Assembly: GCF_014201875.1 (NCBI RefSeq)
Contig: NZ_JACHFL010000001.1
Span: 1 to 64,000, forward strand
DNA: 64,000 nucleotides
Direction: 5' to 3'
From: Deinococcus humi
Lineage (GTDB): Bacteria; Deinococcota; Deinococci; Deinococcales; Deinococcaceae
The stretch's first letter is position 1; every line of letters begins with the position of its first letter. The position numbers and the translations under genes were made by a program. The notes beneath the pieces were generated by a model that was given only the letters and a program-made list of their open reading frames with translations, was not told the DNA's origin and searched no databases. This document shows, piece after piece, positions 42,688-51,786 of the stretch.

Positions 42688-44202
42688 ATGAAACGGACAG
42701 CCACGAAAGGACTCGTTCTGGGCGCATTGCTGGGCCTGGGGGCGCTGGCGGCGGACACGTTCACCACCTTTCAGGCCGGCACACCAATCCGTGCCGCCGA
42801 GGTGAACGCCAACTTCAGCGCCCTCAGGACAGGGCTGGACGGCAAACAGAACACCATTACCGGCAGCCCCTGTCAAACCGGGCAGTTCGTCAAAGGCATC
42901 GGGGCCGACGGCGCACTGAGTTGCGGCCCCGATCAGATCGCCGGGGGCAGCGGCGCGGCGGGCGTCTCCAGCCTGAACGGCAAGACCGGCAGCCTGGCGC
43001 TGGAGGCAGGCAGCAACATCAGGATCGACAGCTCGCAGGCAGGAAAACTGATCGTGAGCGGCGCGGGTTCCACGGGCGGCGGGGGCGGCAGCCTGACCCT
43101 GCCCTTCACAGGAGCATCCAACGGCAGCTCGCCCGCCTTCTCGATCAGCAACACCGTCGGGACGGCCCTCAGCGGCAGCAGTACGGACGGCAACGCACTG
43201 TACGCCATCAGCAGCAAGGGATACGGCGTCAGCGCCTATTCGGAGTCTAGTTTCGGGGTGGTGGGGTTCACGGGCAGTGGCATTGCCGGGGTGTACGGCG
43301 AATCCAAGGTCAGCGGCGCGGCGGGCGTGCGCGGCGTCAACAGCGTCGGTCCAGGCTCGTCGGGCGTGTGGGGCGAGAGTGTGCCCGGCTCCGGCGTGCG
43401 CGGCAGCAGTTCTAGTGGCACAGGCGTCCTGGGTGAGAGCGAAAGGGGCTACGGGGTGCGGGGAACGGTCAGCGCCTCTGGCACCGGCGTGTACGGGGAG
43501 AACATCTCGAACGCAGCGGGGGCCGGGGTACAGGGCCGCGCCGACGCTGCGAACTCGGTGGGCGTGGGCGGGATCAGCGCAGCGGGGACGGGCGTGCAGG
43601 GCACATCCGGCCGCGCCACCGGGGTGCGCGGCAGCTCCGGCAGCGGCGGCACAGGAGTCGAGGGCAGCGTCACCGGCAGCACCGGCTACGGCGTGAAGGG
43701 AACCCACACCAGCAACGGTTTCGGCGTCTACGGCTCCTCACCCAGCGGTGTGGGTGTGGGGGGCGAATCGGCGAACAGCGTCGCAGTGCAAGGGACTGGC
43801 CCGGTCGCCATGAAGGCCGTGGGCAACGCCGTACAGGCGCCGGGCTTCGGCGGCTGGGCCAAGGGCATGGTGGTCGTGGATGTGAAAAAGCCCGCCGGAC
43901 AGCAGATCGTGCGCTGCTACAACTCGCAGCTCACGGGCGCGGCCATGAACACCGTTCCCTGCGGTTACTCGCTGGAAAACGCCACCGGGCAGTGGCGCGT
44001 GATCTTCGGGTTCGACACCCGCCAGACCTTCGCGAGCGCTACCCTGACCGACGACGCCTCACAATGTTTCGACCTGCCGTGCAAAGTTCCCGTCATTTCG
44101 GGAGTCCAGTACGAAAACGACTCGGTGGTGGTGCTCAGCCGTGTGGCGGCCACCTCCGCTCTCATTGACCCCGAAAAGGGCTTTACGCTGATCCTTTACT
44201 AG
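42688..44202 (+). CDS. secreted glycine-rich repeat protein
   Basis: 504 residues. A hydrophobic N terminus (TKGLVLGALLGLGALAADTF) looks like a signal peptide. Residues about 160-370 are some 15 copies of a loose repeat of the type GVxGxSxxGxGV with spacing near 15-18, expected to form a parallel beta structure as in adhesin heads. The C-terminal 120 residues (WAKGMVVVDVKKP onwards) form a beta-rich domain with four cysteines. Likely a surface-exposed or adhesive protein. AAAGGAG precedes ATG 42688. Same strand as the protease and lipoprotein, 26 bases downstream of the latter. Confidence 0.75.
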   Translation: MKRTATKGLVLGALLGLGALAADTFTTFQAGTPIRAAEVNANFSALRTGLDGKQNTITGSPCQTGQFVKGIGADGALSCGPDQIAGGSGAAGVSSLNGKTGSLALEAGSNIRIDSSQAGKLIVSGAGSTGGGGGSLTLPFTGASNGSSPAFSISNTVGTALSGSSTDGNALYAISSKGYGVSAYSESSFGVVGFTGSGIAGVYGESKVSGAAGVRGVNSVGPGSSGVWGESVPGSGVRGSSSSGTGVLGESERGYGVRGTVSASGTGVYGENISNAAGAGVQGRADAANSVGVGGISAAGTGVQGTSGRATGVRGSSGSGGTGVEGSVTGSTGYGVKGTHTSNGFGVYGSSPSGVGVGGESANSVAVQGTGPVAMKAVGNAVQAPGFGGWAKGMVVVDVKKPAGQQIVRCYNSQLTGAAMNTVPCGYSLENATGQWRVIFGFDTRQTFASATLTDDASQCFDLPCKVPVISGVQYENDSVVVLSRVAATSALIDPEKGFTLILY

Positions 44203-44217
44203 AGACAGGAGGCTGTC

Positions 44218-44922
44218 ATGGCACATCGAACTGTATTCGCCCTGCTCGCCCTAGCCCTCGCCCCGCTCGCCGCCGCCCAGAGTTATTCCCTGGTGGTCAA
44301 CGGTCAGGTGGCCCCCGCCCCGGCCATCGTCGTGAACGGCCAGACCTACGTGCCGCTCTCGGCGCTCAAACTGCTGGGAATTCCGAACAGCCTGAAGGGC
44401 AATACGCTGACGCTGGGCACGGGCGCGGCTCCGTCCACCTCACCTGGCGGCAGCAATCAGCGCGCCTCGCTGGAAGGCTGCATCGGCGAGACGCTCTTTA
44501 ACGGCGTATGGCGCATGACCGTCCGTAAGGTCGAGCGAATTGGGCCGGACGTGGGGCTGGGGCCAGGGTGGGGTGTGACCGTCGAAGTCAGGAACGGAAC
44601 CACCACCAAGACCAATCTTCACGACACCGGTCTGGAAGCCATCGAGCTGGTCGGCGCCGACGGCAATACCTTAACCTTCCAGGAACGCGCTGCGGAAGAG
44701 CCGCTGATCTACAAAGACGTCACTCAGGCTGGTGGCATCACCTACCAGCTCAAGTTTCAGACGGGCGATGCCCGCCTGCCAGCGGCCAACGCGCCTGCCG
44801 CAGCAAAACTGGTGGTTTCCCTCAACCCCAAGAAGATGACGGCGGGGTACCTGCGGGAGGCCAAGGTGGGGTACACCACACCAACTCCTAGTTTCCGCGT
44901 GCAATTGAACTGCCAGAAGTGA
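44218..44922 (+). CDS. secreted protein with copper-amine-oxidase-N-like domain
   Basis: 234 residues. A signal peptide ends at LAAAQS. Residues 22-65 (SLVVNGQVAPAPAIVVNGQTYVPLSALKLLGI) are the stalk domain found at the N terminus of copper amine oxidase and many surface proteins. The rest (MTVRKVERIGPDVGL, VEVRNGTTTKTNLH, GITYQLKFQTG) is a beta-sandwich domain, DUF4352-like, with two cysteines (CIGE and NCQK) that may pair. It should be an extracytoplasmic structural or ligand-binding protein. ACAGGAGG lies before the ATG; it is 15 bases after the repeat protein. Confidence 0.75.
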   Translation: MAHRTVFALLALALAPLAAAQSYSLVVNGQVAPAPAIVVNGQTYVPLSALKLLGIPNSLKGNTLTLGTGAAPSTSPGGSNQRASLEGCIGETLFNGVWRMTVRKVERIGPDVGLGPGWGVTVEVRNGTTTKTNLHDTGLEAIELVGADGNTLTFQERAAEEPLIYKDVTQAGGITYQLKFQTGDARLPAANAPAAAKLVVSLNPKKMTAGYLREAKVGYTTPTPSFRVQLNCQK

Positions 44923-45040
44923 GTCGTCAGAACGATTGAGCAGTGAATCAGTGGGGGCGTGACCAATGACTGGCAGGGAGAACGGAGAAGCAGAGAAGAT
45001 TGTGACCGTTTAGCTACATGCCATAACAATTTGTTACAGC

Positions 45041-45073
45041 CTGGGGCGCTGTGCTGAAACCACAGCGCCCCAG
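45041..45073. terminator. bidirectional hairpin
   Basis: Perfect 13-bp stem (45041-45053 with 45061-45073), seven-base loop, between the exported cluster and the convergent DHA2 gene. No T-run. Confidence 0.6.
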
Positions 45074-45093
45074 AGGGCATGGCCAGAGCCCAT

Positions 45094-46641
45094 CTATACT
45101 TTGTCGCCAGAGCTCTCCACCTCTTCCCTGCGTCCAGCTAGGAAGAAAAAGCCGGCCACGCCGCCCAGCACTCCCAGCACCCCGCTGGCCAGAGCCACGT
45201 TGCGAAAAGCGTCCCCGAACGCAGCCTGGACGGCCAGTCGGCCCGGCTGTCCCGCACCGTCCGGCAAGGTCAGATCAGTCAGCCGGTTGGCCTGCCGCAC
45301 GGCGCTCTGGCGGATTTCGGCACCTACGCCGGCAGCGTCCAGCCGGGTGACCAGCGCACTTCGGTAGCTGGAGACCAGCAGCAGACCCAGCGCGGCAACG
45401 GCAAGCAGCCCGGCAGCACGGGCCACAGCATTGTTGACGCCGCTGGCCACCCCACTCAGTTCGCGTCCAGCGCTGCCCATCACCGCGCTGGACAGCGGCG
45501 CCACCGTAAGCGCCATTCCAAAGCCCAGCACCAGCGCACCCGGGAAGATCGCCGCCCAGTAACTGCCGCCCCAGCTCCGGCCCAGCCCCAGCAATGCAAA
45601 GCCTACCCCTGCCAGGACTGGCCCGGCAGTCAGGAACGGGCGCGGCCCATATTTGTCGGCCAGCGCCCCAAACCATCCGGACAGCCCAGCGAGTAACAGA
45701 GACAGCGGCAACAGCGCAGCCCCAGCGGCCGTGGCGCTGTACCCCAGCGCCCCGATCAGGTACAGCGGGAGGTACAGTCCCACTGCACCCAGCGCCCCGT
45801 ACAGCAGGAAGGTCAGCAGGTTGGTGCCGGCAAACACTGGACGGCGAAACAGGCCCAGAGGCAGCATCGGCTTTTCCGTGCGGGCCTCATACCACAGGAA
45901 AAAGATGAACCCCACGACGGACACGCCCATCGAAGCCCAAGTCAGCGTGTCCCAGCCGTATTCACCCGTTCGCGTGAAGGCATAGGCCAGCCCGCCCAGG
46001 CCCAGCGTGATGCTGACGGCGCCCGGCCAATCCGGGCGTGCGCCGGGAGTCTGCGTCTCGGGGACACGGCGCAGCAGCCACAGCACGCCCAACGCCAGCG
46101 GCAGATTGATGAAGAACACCCAGCGCCACGAGCCGGCGTCCACCAGCACGCCGCCAGCCACCGGCCCTAGCAGGGTCATCACCGAACTTGCCGCGCTCCA
46201 CAGGCCCACGCCCCGCCCGCGCCGCCCGGGATCAAAGACCGCACCGATCATGGCCAGGCTTCCCGGCACCAGCAGCGCCGCACCTATACCCTGCACCGCC
46301 CGCGCCGCGATCAGGACGGACAGACTGGAAGCCAGGCCGCAGACTAAAGAGGCCAGCGCGAAGATGACGACGCCCAGGCCGTAGATCTTCCTGCGCCCGT
46401 AGGCGTCTCCCAGCGCCCCACCGGTCAGGGTCAGCGCCGCCAGCAGCAACGCATAGGCGTTCACCACCCACTGCACGCCCGCTGCGGTGGCGTTCAGCTC
46501 GTCCTGCAAGGCAGTCAGAGCGACATTGACCACTGTGCCATCCAGAAAGGCCATGCTCGACCCCACCACCGTTGCCGCCAGCGTCCAGCGCTCCGCAGGC
46601 GTGAGAAGGCTGGACCGAGGAGTTGCGGCGGGCTGCGTCAT
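45094..46641 (-). CDS. DHA2-family MFS drug efflux pump
   Basis: 515 residues, 14 membrane helices. FLDGTVVNVALTALQDELNATAAGVQWVVNAYAL is the motif D1/helix-1 signature of the EmrB/QacA group; the GGALGDAYGRRKIYGLG loop and LVPGSLAMIGAVF follow. It should pump hydrophobic drugs out in exchange for protons. AGGAG precedes ATG. No regulator gene is adjacent. Confidence 0.9.
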   Translation of the reverse strand: MTQPAATPRSSLLTPAERWTLAATVVGSSMAFLDGTVVNVALTALQDELNATAAGVQWVVNAYALLLAALTLTGGALGDAYGRRKIYGLGVVIFALASLVCGLASSLSVLIAARAVQGIGAALLVPGSLAMIGAVFDPGRRGRGVGLWSAASSVMTLLGPVAGGVLVDAGSWRWVFFINLPLALGVLWLLRRVPETQTPGARPDWPGAVSITLGLGGLAYAFTRTGEYGWDTLTWASMGVSVVGFIFFLWYEARTEKPMLPLGLFRRPVFAGTNLLTFLLYGALGAVGLYLPLYLIGALGYSATAAGAALLPLSLLLAGLSGWFGALADKYGPRPFLTAGPVLAGVGFALLGLGRSWGGSYWAAIFPGALVLGFGMALTVAPLSSAVMGSAGRELSGVASGVNNAVARAAGLLAVAALGLLLVSSYRSALVTRLDAAGVGAEIRQSAVRQANRLTDLTLPDGAGQPGRLAVQAAFGDAFRNVALASGVLGVLGGVAGFFFLAGRREEVESSGDKV

Positions 46642-46979
46642 CTCTACTCCTGCGAAAAGGGTGGGAAAGGACTCCTGTGGCTGTGTTCAAGGCGGATGCG
46701 TTAGCCGAGGTCTCTTGATGCACGCGGTAAAGCTCTGGCGTGACATGACTGAGGTTGTATCACGCGCGTGCATCGGGGCAGCTAGTTGCCGCCGCACACG
46801 AAAAGCCCCAGCTGATGCGGTAGTTCAGCGCCCTCCAACAGCGGCGTGAGAGTCCGGCCCGCTGAGGCCTCCACCAGTCGTGGCGACAGGCTTGCCACCA
46901 GCCTCAGTGGCCACCCTACCCTTATCCGTTTGCGGGTGAGCCGCTTGTTAGACTAGGCGTTCTATCGTCTGGACAGATC
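46642..46979. other. divergent intergenic region
   Basis: 338 bases between the DHA2 pump and the diguanylate cyclase. No gene or RNA was recognised. Its last 35 bases contain TAGACT and TATCGT, possible -10 elements for the cyclase. An inverted repeat with GTGGC/GCCAC arms lies around 46877-46912. Confidence 0.4.
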
Positions 46980-48035
46980 ATGGCCCTCCCCTCCACTCCG
47001 GACCGCACCTACCGGCGCAGCGCCCTGCTGATGTTGCTGATCGGCGGCCTGATCACATCCCTGATTACCGTGATCCTTCAGGTCAGCATCATGACCCCTC
47101 TGGAAACAGTCTCGCTCCTGCTGATCGTTGTGAAGAATGCGGGCCTGGTGGTGTGGTTGTGGCGGCGTCCGTCGGATCTGACCCGTGTGGGCCTGATCGA
47201 GTTGACCCTGCAAATCGGGGCGGCCGTGTTCCGGCTGACGCAACTGCTCCTGTTTGATCAGACCGCCCACGGGCTGGGTGGGTACTCGTACTGGATGGTC
47301 ATGAGTTATCTGGTGGCTTCGCTGGTATTGCGGCCCTCGGCCTTCTTGCTCGCGTCGCTGGGACAGTACGCGGCGCTCATAGCGGTGGGCGCAGCCTTCT
47401 GGTGGGCGCCCGACATCGCGCCCGACATCAGGGCGGCACAGGCCAACCTGTTGCTTCAGCTCTATCTGATGCACGGCACCGTGATTGCCTTTTTGTTTTT
47501 GCAGCATCAGCTGCGCCGACAGTATGTGCAGGCCCTTCTGCAAGCAGAACGGGAGGCCAATCTTGCCCAGGTGGACGCCTTGACGGGGCTGCCCAACAGG
47601 CGGCAATTGCAGGCCTGGCTCGCTGCGGACCTGGGACGCGTCGCCGACAACCAGCCCCTCAGTCTTGTGTTGTTTGACCTCGACCACTTCAAACAGGTCA
47701 ACGACACCTATGGCCACGAAATGGGTGACCGGGTGCTCCGGGACACTGCGCTGGCCGCGTCCGATGCCGTGGGGCAGGGTGACCGGGTGGGCCGTTGGGG
47801 AGGCGAGGAGTTTTTGATTCTGATCGCGGGCGACCAAGCCGCTGCACAGCAGGTAGCGGCTCGGTTGCGCAGCGCCATGCGTTCCCTGTGGCATCCAGAA
47901 TCACGCGCCATCACAGTCAGCTGCGGCATCTCTCAAGCCAGCCTAATCGACACGCCTGAAACGCTGCTCCGCCGGGCCGATACCGCGCTGTACCAGGCCA
48001 AGTCGGCGGGCCGGGACACCGCACGCGCCATTTGA
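46980..48035 (+). CDS. membrane-bound diguanylate cyclase (GGDEF)
   Basis: 351 residues. Five or six membrane helices (residues 14-180) form a sensor part, then a short coiled coil leads into a GGDEF domain from about residue 195: ALTGLPNRRQL, FDLDHFKQVNDTYGHEMGD and the active-site RWGGEEF near residue 273. It should make cyclic di-GMP in the cytoplasm. The product-inhibition I-site, normally RxxD five residues before GGEEF, reads GQGD, so feedback inhibition is probably absent. Input signal unknown. Confidence 0.9.
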   Translation: MALPSTPDRTYRRSALLMLLIGGLITSLITVILQVSIMTPLETVSLLLIVVKNAGLVVWLWRRPSDLTRVGLIELTLQIGAAVFRLTQLLLFDQTAHGLGGYSYWMVMSYLVASLVLRPSAFLLASLGQYAALIAVGAAFWWAPDIAPDIRAAQANLLLQLYLMHGTVIAFLFLQHQLRRQYVQALLQAEREANLAQVDALTGLPNRRQLQAWLAADLGRVADNQPLSLVLFDLDHFKQVNDTYGHEMGDRVLRDTALAASDAVGQGDRVGRWGGEEFLILIAGDQAAAQQVAARLRSAMRSLWHPESRAITVSCGISQASLIDTPETLLRRADTALYQAKSAGRDTARAI

Positions 48036-48144
48036 AATGTTTCCCCAAAGGCCGTCAGCGAGCGCTTGAGACAAGCTGATATGGTCTCCGCGCTGCGACC
48101 CTGGACACAACTGTTTGACGATCCTAGCTGAAAACACGAAAGCG

Positions 48145-48170
48145 AAAACCCCGCCTAGTGCGGGGTTTTT
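48145..48170. terminator. bidirectional terminator
   Basis: AAAACCCCGC...GCGGGGTTTTT: stem 48148-48154 with 48160-48166, with an A-run before and a T-run after. It serves the tRNA on the minus strand and possibly the cyclase on the plus strand. Confidence 0.8.
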
Positions 48171-48173
48171 ACT

Positions 48174-48248
<75 letters not shown>

Positions 48249-48362
48249 CGATCTGCCACCACATGCTGACGCAAAGGCTCAGCGAGTATATGGACGCTGC
48301 CTCAGGGTGTCAAGGCAAAAGGGCCGCCCCTGACCGAAGGGATCCCGCCTATGCTGTCCCGC

Positions 48363-49094
<732 letters not shown>

Positions 49095-49119
49095 TTGTAA
49101 GCCACGCTTCCGGGCCGTC

Positions 49120-50820
49120 TCAGTGCCGCTCGGCCTCCACTGTGCGGAGCGTCAAGACCCGCATCAGCCAGATGGCCGGATTCAGGAGTGACGGCCCACG
49201 CCTGAGCTTGCCCAGGAGTCGCTGCCCAGTCTGGCTGTGCCGGATGGTGCCCAGAGTCTGACGGACCCCGGACCTGAACCCCGGATTGCGGGCACCCCTC
49301 CCGCCGTTCGGCACCGTCAGGCGGTCGAGCACGGCCCGGATCGCCTGCGGCTCGATTACCCTGTCCAGGCGACTGGATCCCGAAAGCAACTCCTCTTTCA
49401 CGGCTTCGCGGTGACGGACCAGTTCGGCGCACCAATCGGTTTCATAGCCCGACGACCTGGCCAGGGGCACCCGGTAGATGCCGGGATCCATCTCCCGCAG
49501 GGCACCAATGAGCAGTCGTTTGCCCGCCAGCAATTCAGGTGGGAGACGATAGATGAACTCGGCCAGCGCGCCGTCCAGATAAGGCATGTGAACGGCGGCG
49601 GCCCGCCCCGCGAAACGCTCGCGCCACGGCAGCAGACTGTGGGACAGGTACTGCTGGGCCATGACCAGAAAGTCCTGCTGATAGGGGTCCGCGTAGCGGT
49701 TGGCCTGGGCACGGATCTGTCCCAGCTCAGCACTCCAGGCCGTCCCGAGGGCCTGGCGGTCGGCTGGACTGAGGCACGTGGCCAGACTGCCCAGCGTCCC
49801 GAACGGTTCGATGTGACGCCGGGCCAGCGAATCGGACACGTCGGACAGGCGGAACGGTGAGATCTCGTGCATCTCGTCGCCCACGAACACGTCTGTGATC
49901 GACCGCGCCGCCAGCGTGTCCCAGGCATCGACTTCATCACAGAGGTTGGTGACTCCCCGGCCCCAGCGTGCATTGCGGCGGATGGTGGCCAGCAGGTCGC
50001 CGCCGTAGGCCTGGACGCTCTCGTGCCTGGAGCCGTACTGGGCCGCCAAAGCGCCGGCCATGCTGGAGTCACTGTGCGACAGCTGCGTGCCCTGAGCGTA
50101 CGAAAACGTGCGAACCTCGCAGCCCGCAGAAGTCAGCAGACTCAGCAGGCCGCGGGAATCATGGCCACCACTCAGGGAAAGGTGGACCGGTCCAGTCAGC
50201 CCGCGGGTCCGGCGGCGCACCGAGCATCGCAGAAGGTCGGCATAGTCCTGGCGCAACTCGGCTTCGGGGCGCCGGTCCAGTCCCTCGGGCGGGCGCAAGT
50301 GCCAGTACGCGCGGCTCTGGATGCCTCCGCTCTGCACAGTGTGTAGGCTGGCGCGTTCCAGGCTCTGCACGCCCTCATAGAGGGTCAGGTTGTTCACGAG
50401 CATGCCGCTGGTCAGCGCGCTTGCCAGGCCGGCAGCGCGGTAGGGCCTCCAGATAAAATCAGGATGATCCGGCAGGGTGGAGACTGTCACGTGTTCGCGC
50501 CCATGGGCGGCGTACACCTTGCACGTTCCCAGCCGGTCTGTCACGGCCACCACGGTCCCCAGGGCGGGGTCCAGCAGCAGCAGCGAGAACGACCCGTCAA
50601 AATACCGGGGGAAGGCCGGACCGTGCTGGCGGTACAGCCGCAGCACACCCGCCAGGTCGATGTCGTACACCTGACCCTTCAAAACGGCGATCATGCCATC
50701 CTGCCGTAGGGTGGCGTCCGGCGCGGCGTCCAGCTCGACCTGCCACGGGCCGACGGCGAGCGTCCCATTACTCAGGTCACCGGTACGCGCCTTCAGAACG
50801 GCACTGAAATCATGGTGCAA
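49120..50820 (-). CDS. asparagine-synthetase-like protein without the usual N-terminal Cys
   Basis: 566 residues from the chosen start. The synthetase domain carries the PPi loop LSLSGGHDSRGLLSLL (SGGxDS) and downstream FVGDEMHEISPF and RFAGRAAAVHMPYLDG. The N-terminal 180 residues show the class II amidotransferase fold (FPRYFDGSFSLLLLDP, VTDRLGTCKVYA) but there is no MC start, so glutamine hydrolysis by Cys2 seems absent. Such proteins are often ammonia-dependent or amide-forming ligases, including lasso-peptide cyclases and sugar-modifying enzymes. The start is uncertain: TTG 50820 is the first start-like codon after the peroxiredoxin gene, and ATG 50694 is possible. Substrate unknown. Confidence 0.75.
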   Translation of the reverse strand: MHHDFSAVLKARTGDLSNGTLAVGPWQVELDAAPDATLRQDGMIAVLKGQVYDIDLAGVLRLYRQHGPAFPRYFDGSFSLLLLDPALGTVVAVTDRLGTCKVYAAHGREHVTVSTLPDHPDFIWRPYRAAGLASALTSGMLVNNLTLYEGVQSLERASLHTVQSGGIQSRAYWHLRPPEGLDRRPEAELRQDYADLLRCSVRRRTRGLTGPVHLSLSGGHDSRGLLSLLTSAGCEVRTFSYAQGTQLSHSDSSMAGALAAQYGSRHESVQAYGGDLLATIRRNARWGRGVTNLCDEVDAWDTLAARSITDVFVGDEMHEISPFRLSDVSDSLARRHIEPFGTLGSLATCLSPADRQALGTAWSAELGQIRAQANRYADPYQQDFLVMAQQYLSHSLLPWRERFAGRAAAVHMPYLDGALAEFIYRLPPELLAGKRLLIGALREMDPGIYRVPLARSSGYETDWCAELVRHREAVKEELLSGSSRLDRVIEPQAIRAVLDRLTVPNGGRGARNPGFRSGVRQTLGTIRHSQTGQRLLGKLRRGPSLLNPAIWLMRVLTLRTVEAERH

Positions 50821-50893
50821 GGCAGATGACCCTGGCCTGTAGGTGCGTAGCGGGCAAACAGAAGTGATGAGGGCAGGCAGCCGACATTGCTGT

Positions 50894-51349
50894 CTACAAT
50901 TCCTTGATCTTCGCCAGCACCACTTCGGGACGCACGGTGTATTCGCCCGTCTGAGCCTCGATGTGCTGGAAACGCACCACGCCACCCTTGTCGATCAAGA
51001 ACACAGCGCGTCCGCTGATGCCGCGCTCGTCAATGGCAACGCCGTACTGCCGCGCCACATTCAGGTTCATGTCCGAGAGCAGCGGCACCTCGATGCCATA
51101 CTCGGCGGCCCAGGCGCGATGGGCGTGGATGGAGTCACGGTTGACACCCAGCACTGCCGCGCCCGCCTCGGCGAAGTCATCCTGCCGCCCGGAGTACTCG
51201 GGCAGCTGCATGCTGCACACCGGGCTGAAATCCAGCGGGTAAAACACCAGCACCACATTCTGGTGGCCCCGGTAACTGCTGAGGGTGACGTTCTCCCCCG
51301 TGTTGGCGGGCAGGGTGAAATCCGGAGCGGGCTGTCCGATGAGGCTCAT
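50894..51349 (-). CDS. 1-Cys peroxiredoxin (AhpE/Bcp type)
   Basis: 151 residues. APDFTLPANTGENVTLSSYRG starts the thioredoxin fold and YPLDFSPVCSMQLPEYS gives the peroxidatic Cys45; Thr at the -3 position is replaced by Ser. There is no other cysteine in the protein, so it must use an external thiol, perhaps bacillithiol. It reduces hydroperoxides in the cytoplasm. TAGACT (51356-51361 on the complement) is 6 bases before ATG. Confidence 0.9.
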   Translation of the reverse strand: MSLIGQPAPDFTLPANTGENVTLSSYRGHQNVVLVFYPLDFSPVCSMQLPEYSGRQDDFAEAGAAVLGVNRDSIHAHRAWAAEYGIEVPLLSDMNLNVARQYGVAIDERGISGRAVFLIDKGGVVRFQHIEAQTGEYTVRPEVVLAKIKEL

Positions 51350-51786
51350 GAGGACAGTCTAACGGGTGGAGTGGGATTCTAACGGCTTAATTCTACTTTC
51401 GGCCAATCTGCACTCTGCTCTGTGACCGCCACCCAATCCCCTATCCATTTTGCTCCACAGTCGTTTGAACGATGTCTGGAAGCGCTGACCCAGTGCTGGT
51501 ATCTGGCCTTGGGCCAGTTGCCCCTCAACATGTCAGCGGGCGCTTCTAGGGCACTGGGTGCTGGCTTGACCACCCTGCCTCTCCCTTCACGTTTCAGATA
51601 CGGAGGCTTGTACCGCGTCCCGGTTCAGAAGATGGTCAGGCGGCGGGCGCTAGGCTGAGTCTCTACCGTCCCCAAGCCTGCACTGACCCACAGGGTACCT
51701 GGCAGGCCAGCGCGGCGCAGGGGAACGGCCCTGAAAGACGATACTTCACCCCCAGACCACGGCGGGTGATCCGAGGAGGAACCCAC
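51350..51786. other. intergenic region, no clear gene
   Basis: 437 bases. Open frames exist on both strands around 51379-51658 but have no start signals or known motifs. The final 20 bases hold the GAGGAGG Shine-Dalgarno of the desaturase gene. It may contain remains of a mobile element; I cannot confirm this. Confidence 0.4.

Noticed and set aside
42382..43707. 441-residue minus-strand frame opposite the repeat protein
   Set aside because: Ala/Gly/His-rich, crosses the lipoprotein gene, no start signal; antisense shadow of the repeats.
43160..43800. Tandem short repeats considered as a CRISPR or satellite array
   Set aside because: The periodicity is in the protein code of the repeat protein; there are no identical DNA repeats with unique spacers.
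50821..50985. Upstream extension of the asparagine-synthetase-like frame
   Set aside because: It overlaps the peroxiredoxin gene on the same strand and has no Cys2 start.
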